Positions 46,805 through 55,260 of a DNA stretch of 64,000 bases are shown here, one piece after another. The notes under the pieces were generated by a model that was given only the letters and a program-made list of their open reading frames with translations, was not told where the DNA came from and did not search any database. Position 1 is the stretch's first letter. Each line of letters starts with the position of its first letter. Both the position numbers and the translations under genes were made by a program. The DNA is from Sphingomonas montanisoli (GTDB lineage Bacteria > Pseudomonadota > Alphaproteobacteria > Sphingomonadales > Sphingomonadaceae): positions 62,001 to 126,000 of the forward strand of contig NZ_VTOU01000004.1 of assembly GCF_008274695.1 (NCBI RefSeq), written 5' to 3'.

Positions 46805-48114
46805 GCGCCGTGGGTCAGGAGGAGCCGAAAGGTGGTGCGGGCGCGTGGTGGATGGTCGCCGTCCTCTTCGCCATGTACGTTTTCTCCTGGCTCGACCGGC
46901 TGATCCTGTCGATGCTCGTCACGCCGCTGAAGGCCGATCTCGGCATCAGCGACGTGCAGGTGAGCATGATCACCTCGACCAGTTTTGCGATCTTCTACGC
47001 GCTGTTCGGCCTGCCGCTCGGTTGGGCGGCGGATCGCTGGCCGCGCCGCTGGATCATCTTCGGCGGCGTGATCGTGTGGGCCTCGGCGACGATCGCTTGC
47101 GGCTATGCACGCAGCTTCGAAGGGCTGCTCGCCGGTCGCATCCTGGTGGGGGCGGGGGAGGCGGCTTTGTTGCCGGCCGCTTACTCGCTGATCGCCGACG
47201 GCTTTCCGCGCGATCGGCTGGCGACGGCCAGCGCGGTGTTCCAGATGGCGGGCAAGGTCGGCTCGGCTACCGCCTTCGGCTTTGGCGGTCTCGCCATCGC
47301 CTATGCCACCGCGCATGAAAGCGTGTCGCTGCCCTTCCACGGGCCGGCGCAGCCGTGGCAGCTCGTCATGATGATGGTCGGCCTGCCGGGCTTCCTGCTC
47401 GCCTTCCTGGTCTTCACTTTCAAGGAGCCGGCGCGGCGCGGCGTCGCCAAGGCCGCCGTCGCCAAGGGCGCGATGGGCTCCTTCCTGCGCGACAATGCGA
47501 AGTTGGTCTCTTTGATGCTGATCGGCACGTCGGCGCTCGCGATCTGCGGCTATTCGATGACGAATTGGGTGCCGACCTTCATCGAGCGCCGCTACGGCAT
47601 GGCGCCCGCCAGCTATGGTCTCTGGCTGTCGGCAATGAACATCCTCGCCGCTGCATCGCTGGCCGTCAGCGGCGGGATCGTCGATCGGCTCTATCGCCGC
47701 GGCATGAACGACGCGCACCTGCGCTTCTACAGCTGGCTGATCGGCGCGCTGTTCCCCGTGGTCGTCTTCACCTTCTTCGCGCCGACCGTGTGGATCTTCC
47801 TGATCTGCTACGGCATCGTCCAGTTCATCACCGTGCCGTTCATGGTCTATATCGCGGCGGTCGTCGGTCTGCTGGCACCCAGCGATATTCGCGCGCGTCT
47901 GCTCGCGATGTTCCTGTTCGTGTTCACGATCCTCGGCCTCGGCGCCGGCCCCGCGATCGTCGCGCTGATCACCGATCATATCCTGCACGACGAAAGCCGC
48001 ATCGGCACATCGATGGCGATCGTCGTCATCGGCGGCGCTGCGATCGCGTTCGTCTCGTTCCGCCTTGCCCTCAGCTCTCTCGCGTCCGCCGTGGCGCGCA
48101 ATCGTTCCGCCTGA
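46801..48114 (+). CDS. MFS transporter (organic acid uptake candidate)
   Basis: A 437-residue inner-membrane protein with twelve predicted helices and the MFS signature [11 protein letters not shown] after helix 2. Helix 1 carries [12 protein letters not shown], the pattern of MFS members that import aromatic or other organic acids. Its GTG start overlaps the ACAD stop, and the ligase gene begins 11 bases after its end, so it probably imports the acid that the ligase activates. Confidence 0.92.
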   Translation: MSAVGQEEPKGGAGAWWMVAVLFAMYVFSWLDRLILSMLVTPLKADLGISDVQVSMITSTSFAIFYALFGLPLGWAADRWPRRWIIFGGVIVWASATIACGYARSFEGLLAGRILVGAGEAALLPAAYSLIADGFPRDRLATASAVFQMAGKVGSATAFGFGGLAIAYATAHESVSLPFHGPAQPWQLVMMMVGLPGFLLAFLVFTFKEPARRGVAKAAVAKGAMGSFLRDNAKLVSLMLIGTSALAICGYSMTNWVPTFIERRYGMAPASYGLWLSAMNILAAASLAVSGGIVDRLYRRGMNDAHLRFYSWLIGALFPVVVFTFFAPTVWIFLICYGIVQFITVPFMVYIAAVVGLLAPSDIRARLLAMFLFVFTILGLGAGPAIVALITDHILHDESRIGTSMAIVVIGGAAIAFVSFRLALSSLASAVARNRSA

Positions 48115-48125
48115 AAGGATTTCGC

Positions 48126-49661
48126 ATGTCGTTGACCGTAGCCGGCATCCCCACCGAACGGCGCGATAGCCTCGCGCTGGCGGACGATCGGGTGCGCTAC
48201 AGCTGGGCGGATCTCGATCCCGTCCTGAACCGCGCGATCAACGCGATGGGCGGCCTCGACTTCCCCAACGAGCGTCGCGTCGCGGTGTTCGCGCCCAATT
48301 CGTCCGAGACGGTGCTGGCCTATGTCGCCGCACTCGAAGCCGGCGTGTCGAGCGCGCCGGTCAGCTATCATCTGAACGAGGAGGAGGTTGCCTATATCCT
48401 CGGCCTCGCCGGTGCCGGCGCGTTGTTCGTCGGCCCCGAGACCGCGAGCGTTGGCGTCCAGGCCGCGAAGGAAGCCGGCGTTCCGCTCGTCATCGGCTGG
48501 CGCTGTCCGGACATCGAGGGCGTGACCCCCTGGGAGGATTGGCTCGCCGCCGCTTCCGACGCCGTCCCCGCGACAAACGTGAAGCCGCGTCCGCACCTCC
48601 ACTTCACCTCCGGCACCACCGGCAAGCCCAAGGCGACCGAAACCCCGCCGGGCTATTTCCCGCCCGCCGACGACATGGCCGCCTTCGTCGATATTCTGCG
48701 CACCCGCGCGACGCCGTCGCCCGGCATCGTCGTCGGCCCGCTTTATCACACCGGCCCGCTCACGATGGTCCGCAGCCTGGCGGGCGGCAGCGCGCTGGTG
48801 GTGATGGAGCATTTCGATCCCGAACAGGCGCTGGCGATCATCGAGCGCGAGAAGATCGCCGGTTCGGTGATGGTGCCGACGCACTTCCAGCGCCTCCTCG
48901 CGCTGCCCGAAGACGTGCGCGCCAAGTATGACGTGTCGAGCATGAAGCGGCTCGCCCATACCGGTGCGGCCTGCCCGCCGCAGGTGAAGCGCGCGATGAT
49001 CGACTGGTTCGGCCCGGTCCTCGTCGAAGCCTATGGCGGGACCGAGGCGGGGACGACCCACGCGATCACGTCCGAGGAATGGCTGCGCAAGCCCGGATCG
49101 GTAGGGCGCGCGGCGGCCCCCCTCGAAACCGTCGTGATTGGCGAGGATGGCAAGCCGCTTGGTCCCAACGAAATCGGCCAGCTTTACGTCCGCGATCCAA
49201 GCGGACGGGGCATCATCTATCATGGCGACCCGGAAAAGACCGCCGCCGCGCACATCGCACCGGGCGTCTTCACGCTGGGTGAGATGGGCTATGTCGACGA
49301 CGAAGGCTATGTCTTCATTACCGATCGCGTGTCCGACATGATCGTGTCGGGCGGCGTGAACATCTACCCGGCCGAGGCCGAACAGGTGCTGCTGCAGCAT
49401 CCCAAGGTCGCCGACGTCGCGATCATCGGCGTGCCGAATGCGGACATGGGCGAGGAGGCGAAGGCACTGGTGATCCCGCGCGATCCCGCCAACCCGCCGA
49501 GCGCCGACGAGCTTCGAACCTTTTGTCGCGAGACTTTGGCCGGGTTCAAATGCCCGCGCAGCTACGACATGGTCGACGATATCGGCCGCAACATCATGGG
49601 CAAGGTCAACAAGAAGGCGCTGCGTCGTCCCTATTGGCCGTCAGATCGCACAATTGGTTAA
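48126..49661 (+). CDS. AMP-forming acyl-CoA ligase (LvaE-like)
   Basis: A 511-residue ANL-superfamily ligase that makes an acyl-AMP and then an acyl-CoA. The P-loop-like motif is FTSGTTGKPKATE. The adenine site YGGTEAGT, the hinge DRVSDMIVSGGVNIYP and the C-terminal lysine in GRNIMGKVNKKAL are all present. It is the last catabolic gene of the operon that starts with the phosphotransferase. An imperfect CAATTG-based palindrome (49651-49669) covers its stop codon and lies next to the promoter of the TetR gene. Confidence 0.94.
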   Translation: MSLTVAGIPTERRDSLALADDRVRYSWADLDPVLNRAINAMGGLDFPNERRVAVFAPNSSETVLAYVAALEAGVSSAPVSYHLNEEEVAYILGLAGAGALFVGPETASVGVQAAKEAGVPLVIGWRCPDIEGVTPWEDWLAAASDAVPATNVKPRPHLHFTSGTTGKPKATETPPGYFPPADDMAAFVDILRTRATPSPGIVVGPLYHTGPLTMVRSLAGGSALVVMEHFDPEQALAIIEREKIAGSVMVPTHFQRLLALPEDVRAKYDVSSMKRLAHTGAACPPQVKRAMIDWFGPVLVEAYGGTEAGTTHAITSEEWLRKPGSVGRAAAPLETVVIGEDGKPLGPNEIGQLYVRDPSGRGIIYHGDPEKTAAAHIAPGVFTLGEMGYVDDEGYVFITDRVSDMIVSGGVNIYPAEAEQVLLQHPKVADVAIIGVPNADMGEEAKALVIPRDPANPPSADELRTFCRETLAGFKCPRSYDMVDDIGRNIMGKVNKKALRRPYWPSDRTIG

Positions 49662-49670
49662 CTCAATTGC

Positions 49671-49698
49671 TTGACGGTTTTGAACCGCTGTGCAGAAT
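49671..49698 (+). promoter_or_regulatory. TetR promoter and autoregulatory operator copy
   Basis: TTGACG (49671-49676) and CAGAAT (49693-49698) form a sigma-70-like promoter with a 16-base spacer. Read on the minus strand, the site 49681-49694 is TGCACAGCGGTTCA, flanked by CAATTC, and fits the shared consensus. The palindrome lies in the spacer, as at 40.1 kb. Its position argues that translation starts downstream of it. Confidence 0.5.
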
Positions 49699-49725
49699 TG
49701 GCGCTTTCCTGCCGAGGATCGACGT

Positions 49726-50394
49726 TTGAACGAGTTTATCGAGAAGCCGCTTACCTATGCCAGCCCCGCAATTCTGGAACGGCGGCGGCGCATTCTCGAT
49801 GAGACTCGGGCGCTGATCGAGGAGCAGGGAATCGAGAATCTGAGCATGAACGAGTTGTGCAAGCGCGCCGACGTGGCGAAGCGCACGCTCTACAATGCCT
49901 TCCAGACACGCGAGCGGCTGATCGCGGCGGCGATTCAGGAATATTTCCTCGAATATCTGGGCAAGATTCCCTACAAATCCGAAGTCGGCACGCTCCAGCA
50001 CAATATCGAGCGCATCGTCGCGGTGGGCCGCCGCAACCGCAAAATTCGCAACTATATCCGCGCGATCATGGCGGTCTATTTCAGCCCGGACGTGAATATC
50101 GATATCTGGAACGCGATGCATTCGGTCGCGGTGGAATCGAATCTTGGCTGGATCCGCAACCTGCAGCGCCGCCGCCAGCTCCAACCCTGGGTGGATGCCG
50201 ATGCGCTGGCCAACGACATCGTCCGCTACGAATATGCGACGATCCACGATTGGGCGCGCGGGCTGATGCCCGACGATGATCTGCTGCCCCGCCTCGTCAA
50301 CTCGTACCTCACCTTCATGCTCGGCGCGACGCGCGGCGCCGCGAAGACCGAGATCGAGACGATGCTGCGCGAGCAGGAAAGCAAGGCGGCCTGA
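49726..50394 (+). CDS. TetR/AcrR-family transcriptional regulator
   Basis: A 222-residue regulator. The N-terminal TetR helix-turn-helix runs from ILDETRALIEEQGIENLSM to ADVAKRTLYNAFQTRERLI. The C-terminal half (from residue 80) is an all-helical ligand domain. The TTG at 49726 is chosen because GAGG lies eight bases upstream. A GTG at 49690 would lie inside the operator-like site and lacks a ribosome-binding site. As the only TetR in the window, next to a CoA ligase and carrying the recurrent palindrome in its own promoter, it is the best candidate for the regulon regulator, perhaps sensing a CoA ester. Confidence 0.88.
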   Translation: MNEFIEKPLTYASPAILERRRRILDETRALIEEQGIENLSMNELCKRADVAKRTLYNAFQTRERLIAAAIQEYFLEYLGKIPYKSEVGTLQHNIERIVAVGRRNRKIRNYIRAIMAVYFSPDVNIDIWNAMHSVAVESNLGWIRNLQRRRQLQPWVDADALANDIVRYEYATIHDWARGLMPDDDLLPRLVNSYLTFMLGATRGAAKTEIETMLREQESKAA

Positions 50395-50401
50395 CCTCCT
50401 A

Positions 50402-50526
50402 AATCCTCCCCGGTACGGGGAGGTGGCGCCGAAGGCGACGGAGGGGGCTGGCCACAAGCGATGCGCTTTGCCTCCAACCCCCTCCACCATCCTGCGGATG
50501 GTCCCCCTCCCCGTGCCGGCGAGGAT
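50402..50526. repeat. Composite intergenic repeat, copy B
   Basis: Outer arms are CCTCCCCGGTACGGGGAGG and CCTCCCCGTGCCGGCGAGG. Inner modules are GGCGCCGAAGGCG on the left and ACCATCCTGCGGATGGT on the right. The same arms and left module occur at 55.1 kb. It follows the TetR gene directly. Confidence 0.8.
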
Positions 50527-50534
50527 CAAGAAAA

Positions 50535-50548
50535 TGCACATTGGTGCA
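50535..50548. promoter_or_regulatory. Copy of shared operator (crotonase at 50.6 kb)
   Basis: TGCACATTGGTGCA is one of the two most symmetrical cores in the set, nearly the same as the site at 40.06 kb. It is 64 bases upstream of the crotonase ATG. Confidence 0.55.
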
Positions 50549-50612
50549 ATTTCACGTTGAGATGGTGACAAGGCTAAACTAGCATCCGTCGAAAGATCGG
50601 AGAGGTTTGGAT

Positions 50613-51422
50613 ATGGCCGAAGGCGCACCGCCCCTGCTCGTCGAGCGGACCGAGGACGATATCGTCATCGTTACCCTGAACCGCCGTCAAGCGGTCAATT
50701 CGGTCTCGTTCGAGATGTGGGAATTGTTCGGCGCGGCGCTCGACGAGATCGAGCGGAACACGCCGCCGCGCGGGCTGGTGGTGACAGGTGCTGGCGGATT
50801 CTTCTGCATCGGCGGCGACGTGAAGCTGCCCCCCGCACGCGGCGAAGGCGCGCTGTCGCCCGCGACCCGGCTGGAGATGGGGCAGCGGATCATCGCGCGG
50901 CTGCGCAAGCTGCCCGTCCCCGTCATCTCGGCGGTCGAGGGTGGCGCGTTCGGGATCGGCCTCGCGCTCGCGCTTTCCGCCGACATGGTGTTCGCGGGCG
51001 AAGGTTCGCAATTCGGCGCGCCCTTCATCGATTATGGCACCGTGCCCGATGGCGGCGCGACGTGGCTGCTCGAACGGCAGATCGGGCGCTATCGCACCGC
51101 CGAACTGATCTTCTCGGGCCGCACGATCGACGTGGCCGAGGCTTCGTCGCTGGGCCTGATCAGCCGCGCCACGCCGAAGGGCGAGGCGCTCTCCACCGCG
51201 GTCGAATTCCTCAAGAATGTCGGCCAGGGTAACGCCCATGCGACCGAACTGGCCAAGCGGCTGCTGCAGGGCGCGCAGGAGGGCGGGATCGACGCCAGCC
51301 ACAGTCTGGAGCTCGCCTATTGCGCGATCTGCCAGACCGGCGAGGAAGTGGCCCGCGCGCGCGAAGCCTTCATCGCCAAGGCGCAGGCAGCCCGCGCGGC
51401 CAAAGCCGAAGCGAAGGGCTGA
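50613..51422 (+). CDS. Enoyl-CoA hydratase/isomerase family protein
   Basis: A 269-residue crotonase-fold protein. It has the oxyanion-hole segments GAGGFFCIGGDV and EGGAFGIGLALALSAD. The two catalytic glutamates of classical hydratases are not in place: the second region reads GAPFIDYGTVPDGG, with an aspartate nearby. An isomerase or atypical hydratase is therefore likely. The ATG at 50613 follows GGAGAGG. It begins an operon with the flavin reductase, EamA exporter and esterase, under a copy of the shared operator. Confidence 0.88.
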   Translation: MAEGAPPLLVERTEDDIVIVTLNRRQAVNSVSFEMWELFGAALDEIERNTPPRGLVVTGAGGFFCIGGDVKLPPARGEGALSPATRLEMGQRIIARLRKLPVPVISAVEGGAFGIGLALALSADMVFAGEGSQFGAPFIDYGTVPDGGATWLLERQIGRYRTAELIFSGRTIDVAEASSLGLISRATPKGEALSTAVEFLKNVGQGNAHATELAKRLLQGAQEGGIDASHSLELAYCAICQTGEEVARAREAFIAKAQAARAAKAEAKG

Positions 51423-51427
51423 CCGGA

Positions 51428-52057
51428 ATGCAGATCGACATGGCCGCGACGCCCTTTGGCGCGCGCTACAACATCATGAACTCGACGGTGACGCCGCGCC
51501 CGATCGCGTGGACGGTGACGCTGGATGAGGAGGGCAAGCCCAACGCCGCCCCGCACAGCTTCTTCAACGCGCTGGGCAGCGATCCGGCGATGGTCGTGCT
51601 GGGCCTGATGAAGATCAAGGGGCAGGACAAGGACACCGCCGCCTATATCCGCGCGCGCCCCGACTTCGTGATCGCGCTGGTGGCGGAGCATGACGCCGAG
51701 GCGATGAACAAGACCGCGACCGACAGCCCGCGCGGCGTCGACGAACTCGCGATGTTCGGGATCGGCACCGCGCCCGCATCGGTCGTCGCGCCGCCGCTGA
51801 TCGCCAGCGCGCCGGTCAATTTTGAATGCCGGGTGCGCGACATGCTCGATTATCCGGGGCAGACGGTGGTGATCGCCGAAATCCTGGTCGCGCATATCAA
51901 GGACGAGTTCATCCTGAATGCGGAACGGATGCACCTCGATACGCCCGCGATGCAGCTGATCGCGCGCACGCATGGCGCGGGCTGGTATGAGCGCGGGACC
52001 GACCTGTTCCAGATGAACCGCCCGAGCTACGCGCAGCTGATCGAGGACGCAAAGTGA
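51428..52057 (+). CDS. Flavin reductase-like FMN-binding split-barrel protein
   Basis: A 209-residue protein of the flavin reductase/flavoredoxin group. It opens with GARYNIMNSTVTPRPIAWTVT and has APHSFFNALGSDPAMVVLGL, the FMN-binding core. It may give reduced FMN to the LLM oxidoreductase at 23.9 kb or act as a reductase on its own substrate. Its start is five bases after the crotonase stop, and its end overlaps the next gene by four bases (GTGA). Confidence 0.88.
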   Translation: MQIDMAATPFGARYNIMNSTVTPRPIAWTVTLDEEGKPNAAPHSFFNALGSDPAMVVLGLMKIKGQDKDTAAYIRARPDFVIALVAEHDAEAMNKTATDSPRGVDELAMFGIGTAPASVVAPPLIASAPVNFECRVRDMLDYPGQTVVIAEILVAHIKDEFILNAERMHLDTPAMQLIARTHGAGWYERGTDLFQMNRPSYAQLIEDAK

Positions 52058-52965
52058 CTCCGCGCACTGCCGGTGGTGAACCGGCGGTGCCGTTCGGAGC
52101 GTTGGACCTGTCCGTTGCCGCCGCGATGAACATCCTGTGGGGGATGAACATCATCGCGATGAAGGTGACGGTCGGCGCGCTCGCCCCCTTCACCGCGGGC
52201 GCCGCGCGCCTCGCGATCGTCGGGCTGATCTGCGCGCCGTGGATGCGGCCGCCGCAGGGGCGGGTGAAGTCTCTTGCATTGTTCGGGCTGATCACGGGCG
52301 GGCTGTTCCTCCTCTTCCTCAACCTCGCGCTCAAGGTGTCGACCAATGTCGGCGCGCTCGCGATCGTCGGGCAGATGGCGGTGCCGATCGCACTGGTGCT
52401 GGGCGCAGTGATCCTGAAGGAACGGATGAGCCGCGCGCAACTGGCGGGGATCGCGGTCGCGATCGTCGGGATCGTCGTGCTGATGTTCGATCCGCGCATC
52501 TTCGGCGAGTTGCCGGGGCTGCTGCTGATGCTGCTCGCGGCGACGATGTGGGGGACGAGTTCGCTCGTCCAACGGCAACTGGCCGGCGTGCCGGTGCTGA
52601 CGCTCTATTTCTGGACCGGGCTGATGGGCACCGCGCTCCTGCTGCCGATGTCGCTGGTGCTGGAGCCTGGGGTGCTGGCGAAGCTGCCGGGCCTGCCCGC
52701 AGCACCGCTCGCGTGGCTCGCTTTCTCGGTGCTGGGCGCGACGCTGGCGGGGCAGGGCGGGATGGCGTGGCTGCTGGGTCGCCACCCGCTGTCGGCGGTG
52801 ATGCCGCTGACGCTCGCGGCGCCGGTCGTGTCGGTGGCGGCATCGCACTGGATGTTCGGAACGCCGGTAACGGCGTCGATGGTGATCGGCGGACTGATGA
52901 CGCTCGCCGGCGTGGTGATCGTAACGATGGCGCGACGACGCGCACTGAAGGAGATGGGTGCATGA
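52054..52965 (+). CDS. EamA/DMT-superfamily transporter
   Basis: A 303-residue membrane protein with ten predicted helices in two EamA repeats (first from LSVAAAMNILWGMNIIAMKV, second from LPGLLLMLLAATMWGTSS). DMT members usually export metabolites or amino acids. Start codon GTG at 52054 overlaps the previous stop. The position between catabolic genes points to export of an end product or shuttle of the substrate; the substrate is unknown. Confidence 0.9.
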   Translation: MTPRTAGGEPAVPFGALDLSVAAAMNILWGMNIIAMKVTVGALAPFTAGAARLAIVGLICAPWMRPPQGRVKSLALFGLITGGLFLLFLNLALKVSTNVGALAIVGQMAVPIALVLGAVILKERMSRAQLAGIAVAIVGIVVLMFDPRIFGELPGLLLMLLAATMWGTSSLVQRQLAGVPVLTLYFWTGLMGTALLLPMSLVLEPGVLAKLPGLPAAPLAWLAFSVLGATLAGQGGMAWLLGRHPLSAVMPLTLAAPVVSVAASHWMFGTPVTASMVIGGLMTLAGVVIVTMARRRALKEMGA

Positions 52966-54485
52966 AGGGTATGACACGGAGCCTGCTGGCGTCGGTGGCG
53001 CTGTGCGCGAGCGTGGCGAACGCCGCCGCGCCGATCGTGACGACCGATCTGGGGCAGGTGAAGGGCATCGCCGTTCCCGAAGGCTATTCCTATCGCGGTA
53101 TCCCCTTCGCGGCTCCGCCGGTGGGCGAGGGCCGCTGGAAGGCGCCGGCGCCGGCCAAGGCGTGGAAGGGCGTGCGCGATGCGAGCCAGTTTGGCTACAA
53201 CTGCATCCAATCCGAACGTGGGCGCGAAGTCGGCGAGACATCCGAGGATTGCCTGACGCTCAGCGTCGTGACGCCGGAAGTGGGCGCCAAGAAGCTGCCC
53301 GTGCTGGTGTCGATCCACGGCGGCGCCTTTGCGTTCGGTTCGGGCCGCTACCTGGCCGATGGCGGGGCGGCGGCGATCGTGAAGCAGGGCATCGTGCTGG
53401 TGTCGCCCAATTACCGCGTCGGCCGCATGGGCTTTTTCGCGCATCCGGCGCTGACGGCGGAGGCCAAAGGCGGCGCGACGGCCAATTTCTGGCTGATGGA
53501 CCAGATTGCGGCGCTGGGCTGGGTCCGGCGCAACATCGACAAGTTCGGTGGCGATCCGTCGAACGTGACGATCCTGGGCTGCTCGGCGGGCGGATCGAGC
53601 GTCAATCAGTTGCTCGTCGCGCCCTCGGCCAAGGGGCTGTTCGCGAAGGCCAGCGTCCATTCGGGCGGTGGTGTGTTCAACGCCAGCCGGTCGCTGGAGG
53701 TCGCGGAAAAGCAGGGCGTGGCCTTTGCCGATCGCACCGGCATCCAGGGCACCGACGCGGCGGCGCTGGCGAAGCTGCGCAAGCTGACCCCGGCACAGGT
53801 GCTGGCGGGCGATCCGGGCGCGCCGGAATTCGGCGCGATCGTCGACGGCAAGCTGCTGCCGATCGGCACGGCCGAGGCGTTCGCAACGGGCGCGATCACG
53901 AAGGTGCCGCTGTTTTCGGGATCGACCAGCGATGAGGCGAGCGTGTTCGGGCTGATGGGCTTCGACAAGGAAACGCTGAAAGACCGCTTCGGCGTCGATG
54001 TCGATGCACTGCGCCCGATCTATGAGGAGGCGGAGGGGCAGAAGCTGAGCGACGCCGAACTGCTGCGCCAGGTGCAGACCGACTTCATCTTCACGTCGGC
54101 CGCGATGGGCGTTTCGGGGATGGCTGACAAGGCGGGGCTGCCTAGCTGGGGCTATCACTTCGGTTATGTCGATGCGGCCGATCAGGGCAAGAAGCCCGGT
54201 GTGCCGCATTGTGGGGACATGCCCTACTTCTTCGGCACGCCGAAGGGCACGGCCCCGGCCGACCTGAAGGTGTCGCAGACGATGCAGAACTATCTGGTCA
54301 ACTTCATCAAGGCGGGCGATCCGAACGGCGCCGGCCTGCCCGCATGGCCGCGCTACCAGACCCCGAACGCGGCGCCGCTGGTGGTCGACAAGGAGATCAA
54401 GGCGGTGCCCGGCTTCCGGGCGAAGCAGCTCGAATTCTTCCTGAACAAGGGCGGGGACGAGATGGGGCACAAGATCCCGCGGTAG
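52962..54485 (+). CDS. Type-B carboxylesterase, exported
   Basis: A 507-residue alpha/beta hydrolase of the carboxylesterase type-B family. It has a signal peptide (residues 1-22, SVANA), the YRGIPFAAPPVGEGRW start and the oxyanion motif SIHGGAFAFGS. The nucleophile elbow reads GCSAGGSS with Ser208; the family normally has GESAGG, so glutamate is replaced by cysteine. The charge-relay acid is expected near DEAS (around residue 325), and the histidine near VPHCGDMPYFF. Secreted to the periplasm, it could hydrolyse an ester so that the acid can enter the pathway. Confidence 0.92.
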   Translation: MKGMTRSLLASVALCASVANAAAPIVTTDLGQVKGIAVPEGYSYRGIPFAAPPVGEGRWKAPAPAKAWKGVRDASQFGYNCIQSERGREVGETSEDCLTLSVVTPEVGAKKLPVLVSIHGGAFAFGSGRYLADGGAAAIVKQGIVLVSPNYRVGRMGFFAHPALTAEAKGGATANFWLMDQIAALGWVRRNIDKFGGDPSNVTILGCSAGGSSVNQLLVAPSAKGLFAKASVHSGGGVFNASRSLEVAEKQGVAFADRTGIQGTDAAALAKLRKLTPAQVLAGDPGAPEFGAIVDGKLLPIGTAEAFATGAITKVPLFSGSTSDEASVFGLMGFDKETLKDRFGVDVDALRPIYEEAEGQKLSDAELLRQVQTDFIFTSAAMGVSGMADKAGLPSWGYHFGYVDAADQGKKPGVPHCGDMPYFFGTPKGTAPADLKVSQTMQNYLVNFIKAGDPNGAGLPAWPRYQTPNAAPLVVDKEIKAVPGFRAKQLEFFLNKGGDEMGHKIPR

Positions 54486-54490
54486 TCCGA

Positions 54491-54613
54491 AATCCTCCCC
54501 GGGACGGGGAGGGGGACCGCGAAGCGGTGGAGGGGGGTGGCCGCGGGCGATGCGTCAAGCCTCCTGCCCCCTCCGTCAGCTGTGCTGACACCTCCCCGGA
54601 TCGGGGAGGATTT
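54491..54613. repeat. Composite intergenic repeat, copy C
   Basis: Outer arms are CCTCCCCGGGACGGGGAGG and CCTCCCCGGATCGGGGAGG. The left module is ACCGCGAAGCGGT, while the right is GTCAGCTGTGCTGAC. This copy mixes a left module of one type with the right module seen at 42.4 and 58.5 kb. It follows the esterase gene. Confidence 0.8.
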
Positions 54614-55128
54614 TCGGTAGGCGCACCCGTGGCGTAGAATCAGGACAGGTGAAGGTCGGCGCGTCCTGCCAAAAGGGCACCCGGACGTTGGGTAACGTAA
54701 AGATAGTCGTGCGGGCATGGCTGGGGCCGACCGAACCGACATGCTTTGCCTGCTGTCACCAGGCCAGGGGATGCGGTCCTGCGATTGGCTGCTGCCATCC
54801 TTGCAGGGGATGGCCCCGGCGATTGGGGGCGAAGCGCGGTCTGTCCGGTCGGGGCTACCGGGGATGCGGGACTCTGACTTCCCGCAGTGGATCGGCCCTG
54901 TCTTCCCTTCGAAACCGCAAGTCGCCTCCGCCTGCCGGCGGGTTCGTCCAGCACATGCCGGCGAGAAGCGATGCGCATCCGCTTCTGAACCGGATGACTT
55001 CGCGCCGACCTGTCACGGCCCGGTGACGGAGCGAGCTCTGCTCCGGGCCGGTCCTGTATCCTCACGCTGATCGGGCGAGAGGATGAGTGAGTGAATAACC
55101 CAAATGGTTCTTTTTGTCAAGTATAAAG
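54614..55128. other. Gene-less, hairpin-rich segment between two repeat copies
   Basis: About 515 bases with no convincing gene. Open frames exist in several phases, but none has a ribosome-binding site, recognisable protein motif or normal codon pattern. Hairpins are dense: CCATCC/GGATGG (54795-54813), GCGGGA/TCCCGC (54866-54885), a 21-base palindrome GAAGCG...CGCTTC (54965-54985), and a nested stem GGCCC-GGAGC/GCTCC-GGGCC (55017-55049). An AT-rich patch (55090-55128) precedes the right-hand repeat. It may encode a structured RNA or be a relic; I cannot decide. Confidence 0.45.
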
Positions 55129-55255
55129 ATCCTCCCCGGGACGGGGAGGTGGCGCCGAAGGCGACGGAGGGGGCAGGAGGCAAGGCGATGCGCCCGGTCT
55201 CCTGCCCCCTCCACCATGCTCCGCATGGTCCCCCTCCCCGTGCCGGGGAGGATTT
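55129..55255. repeat. Composite intergenic repeat, copy D
   Basis: Outer arms CCTCCCCGGGACGGGGAGG and CTCCCCGTGCCGGGGAG; left module GGCGCCGAAGGCG; right module ACCATGCTCCGCATGGT; and between them an AGGGGGCAGGAGG/CCTCCTGCCCCCT stem. It lies past the stop of the aldehyde dehydrogenase. Confidence 0.8.
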
Positions 55256-55260
55256 TCAGA

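Noticed and set aside
49690-49725. GTG at 49690 as the TetR start
   Set aside because: It falls inside the operator-like site and has no ribosome-binding site; the TTG at 49726 has GAGG at good spacing.
54640-55065. A 141-codon leftward frame and two overlapping rightward frames in the gene-less segment
   Set aside because: No ribosome-binding site, no family pattern, and Arg/Pro/Ser-rich random-looking composition in all frames. Treated as non-coding.
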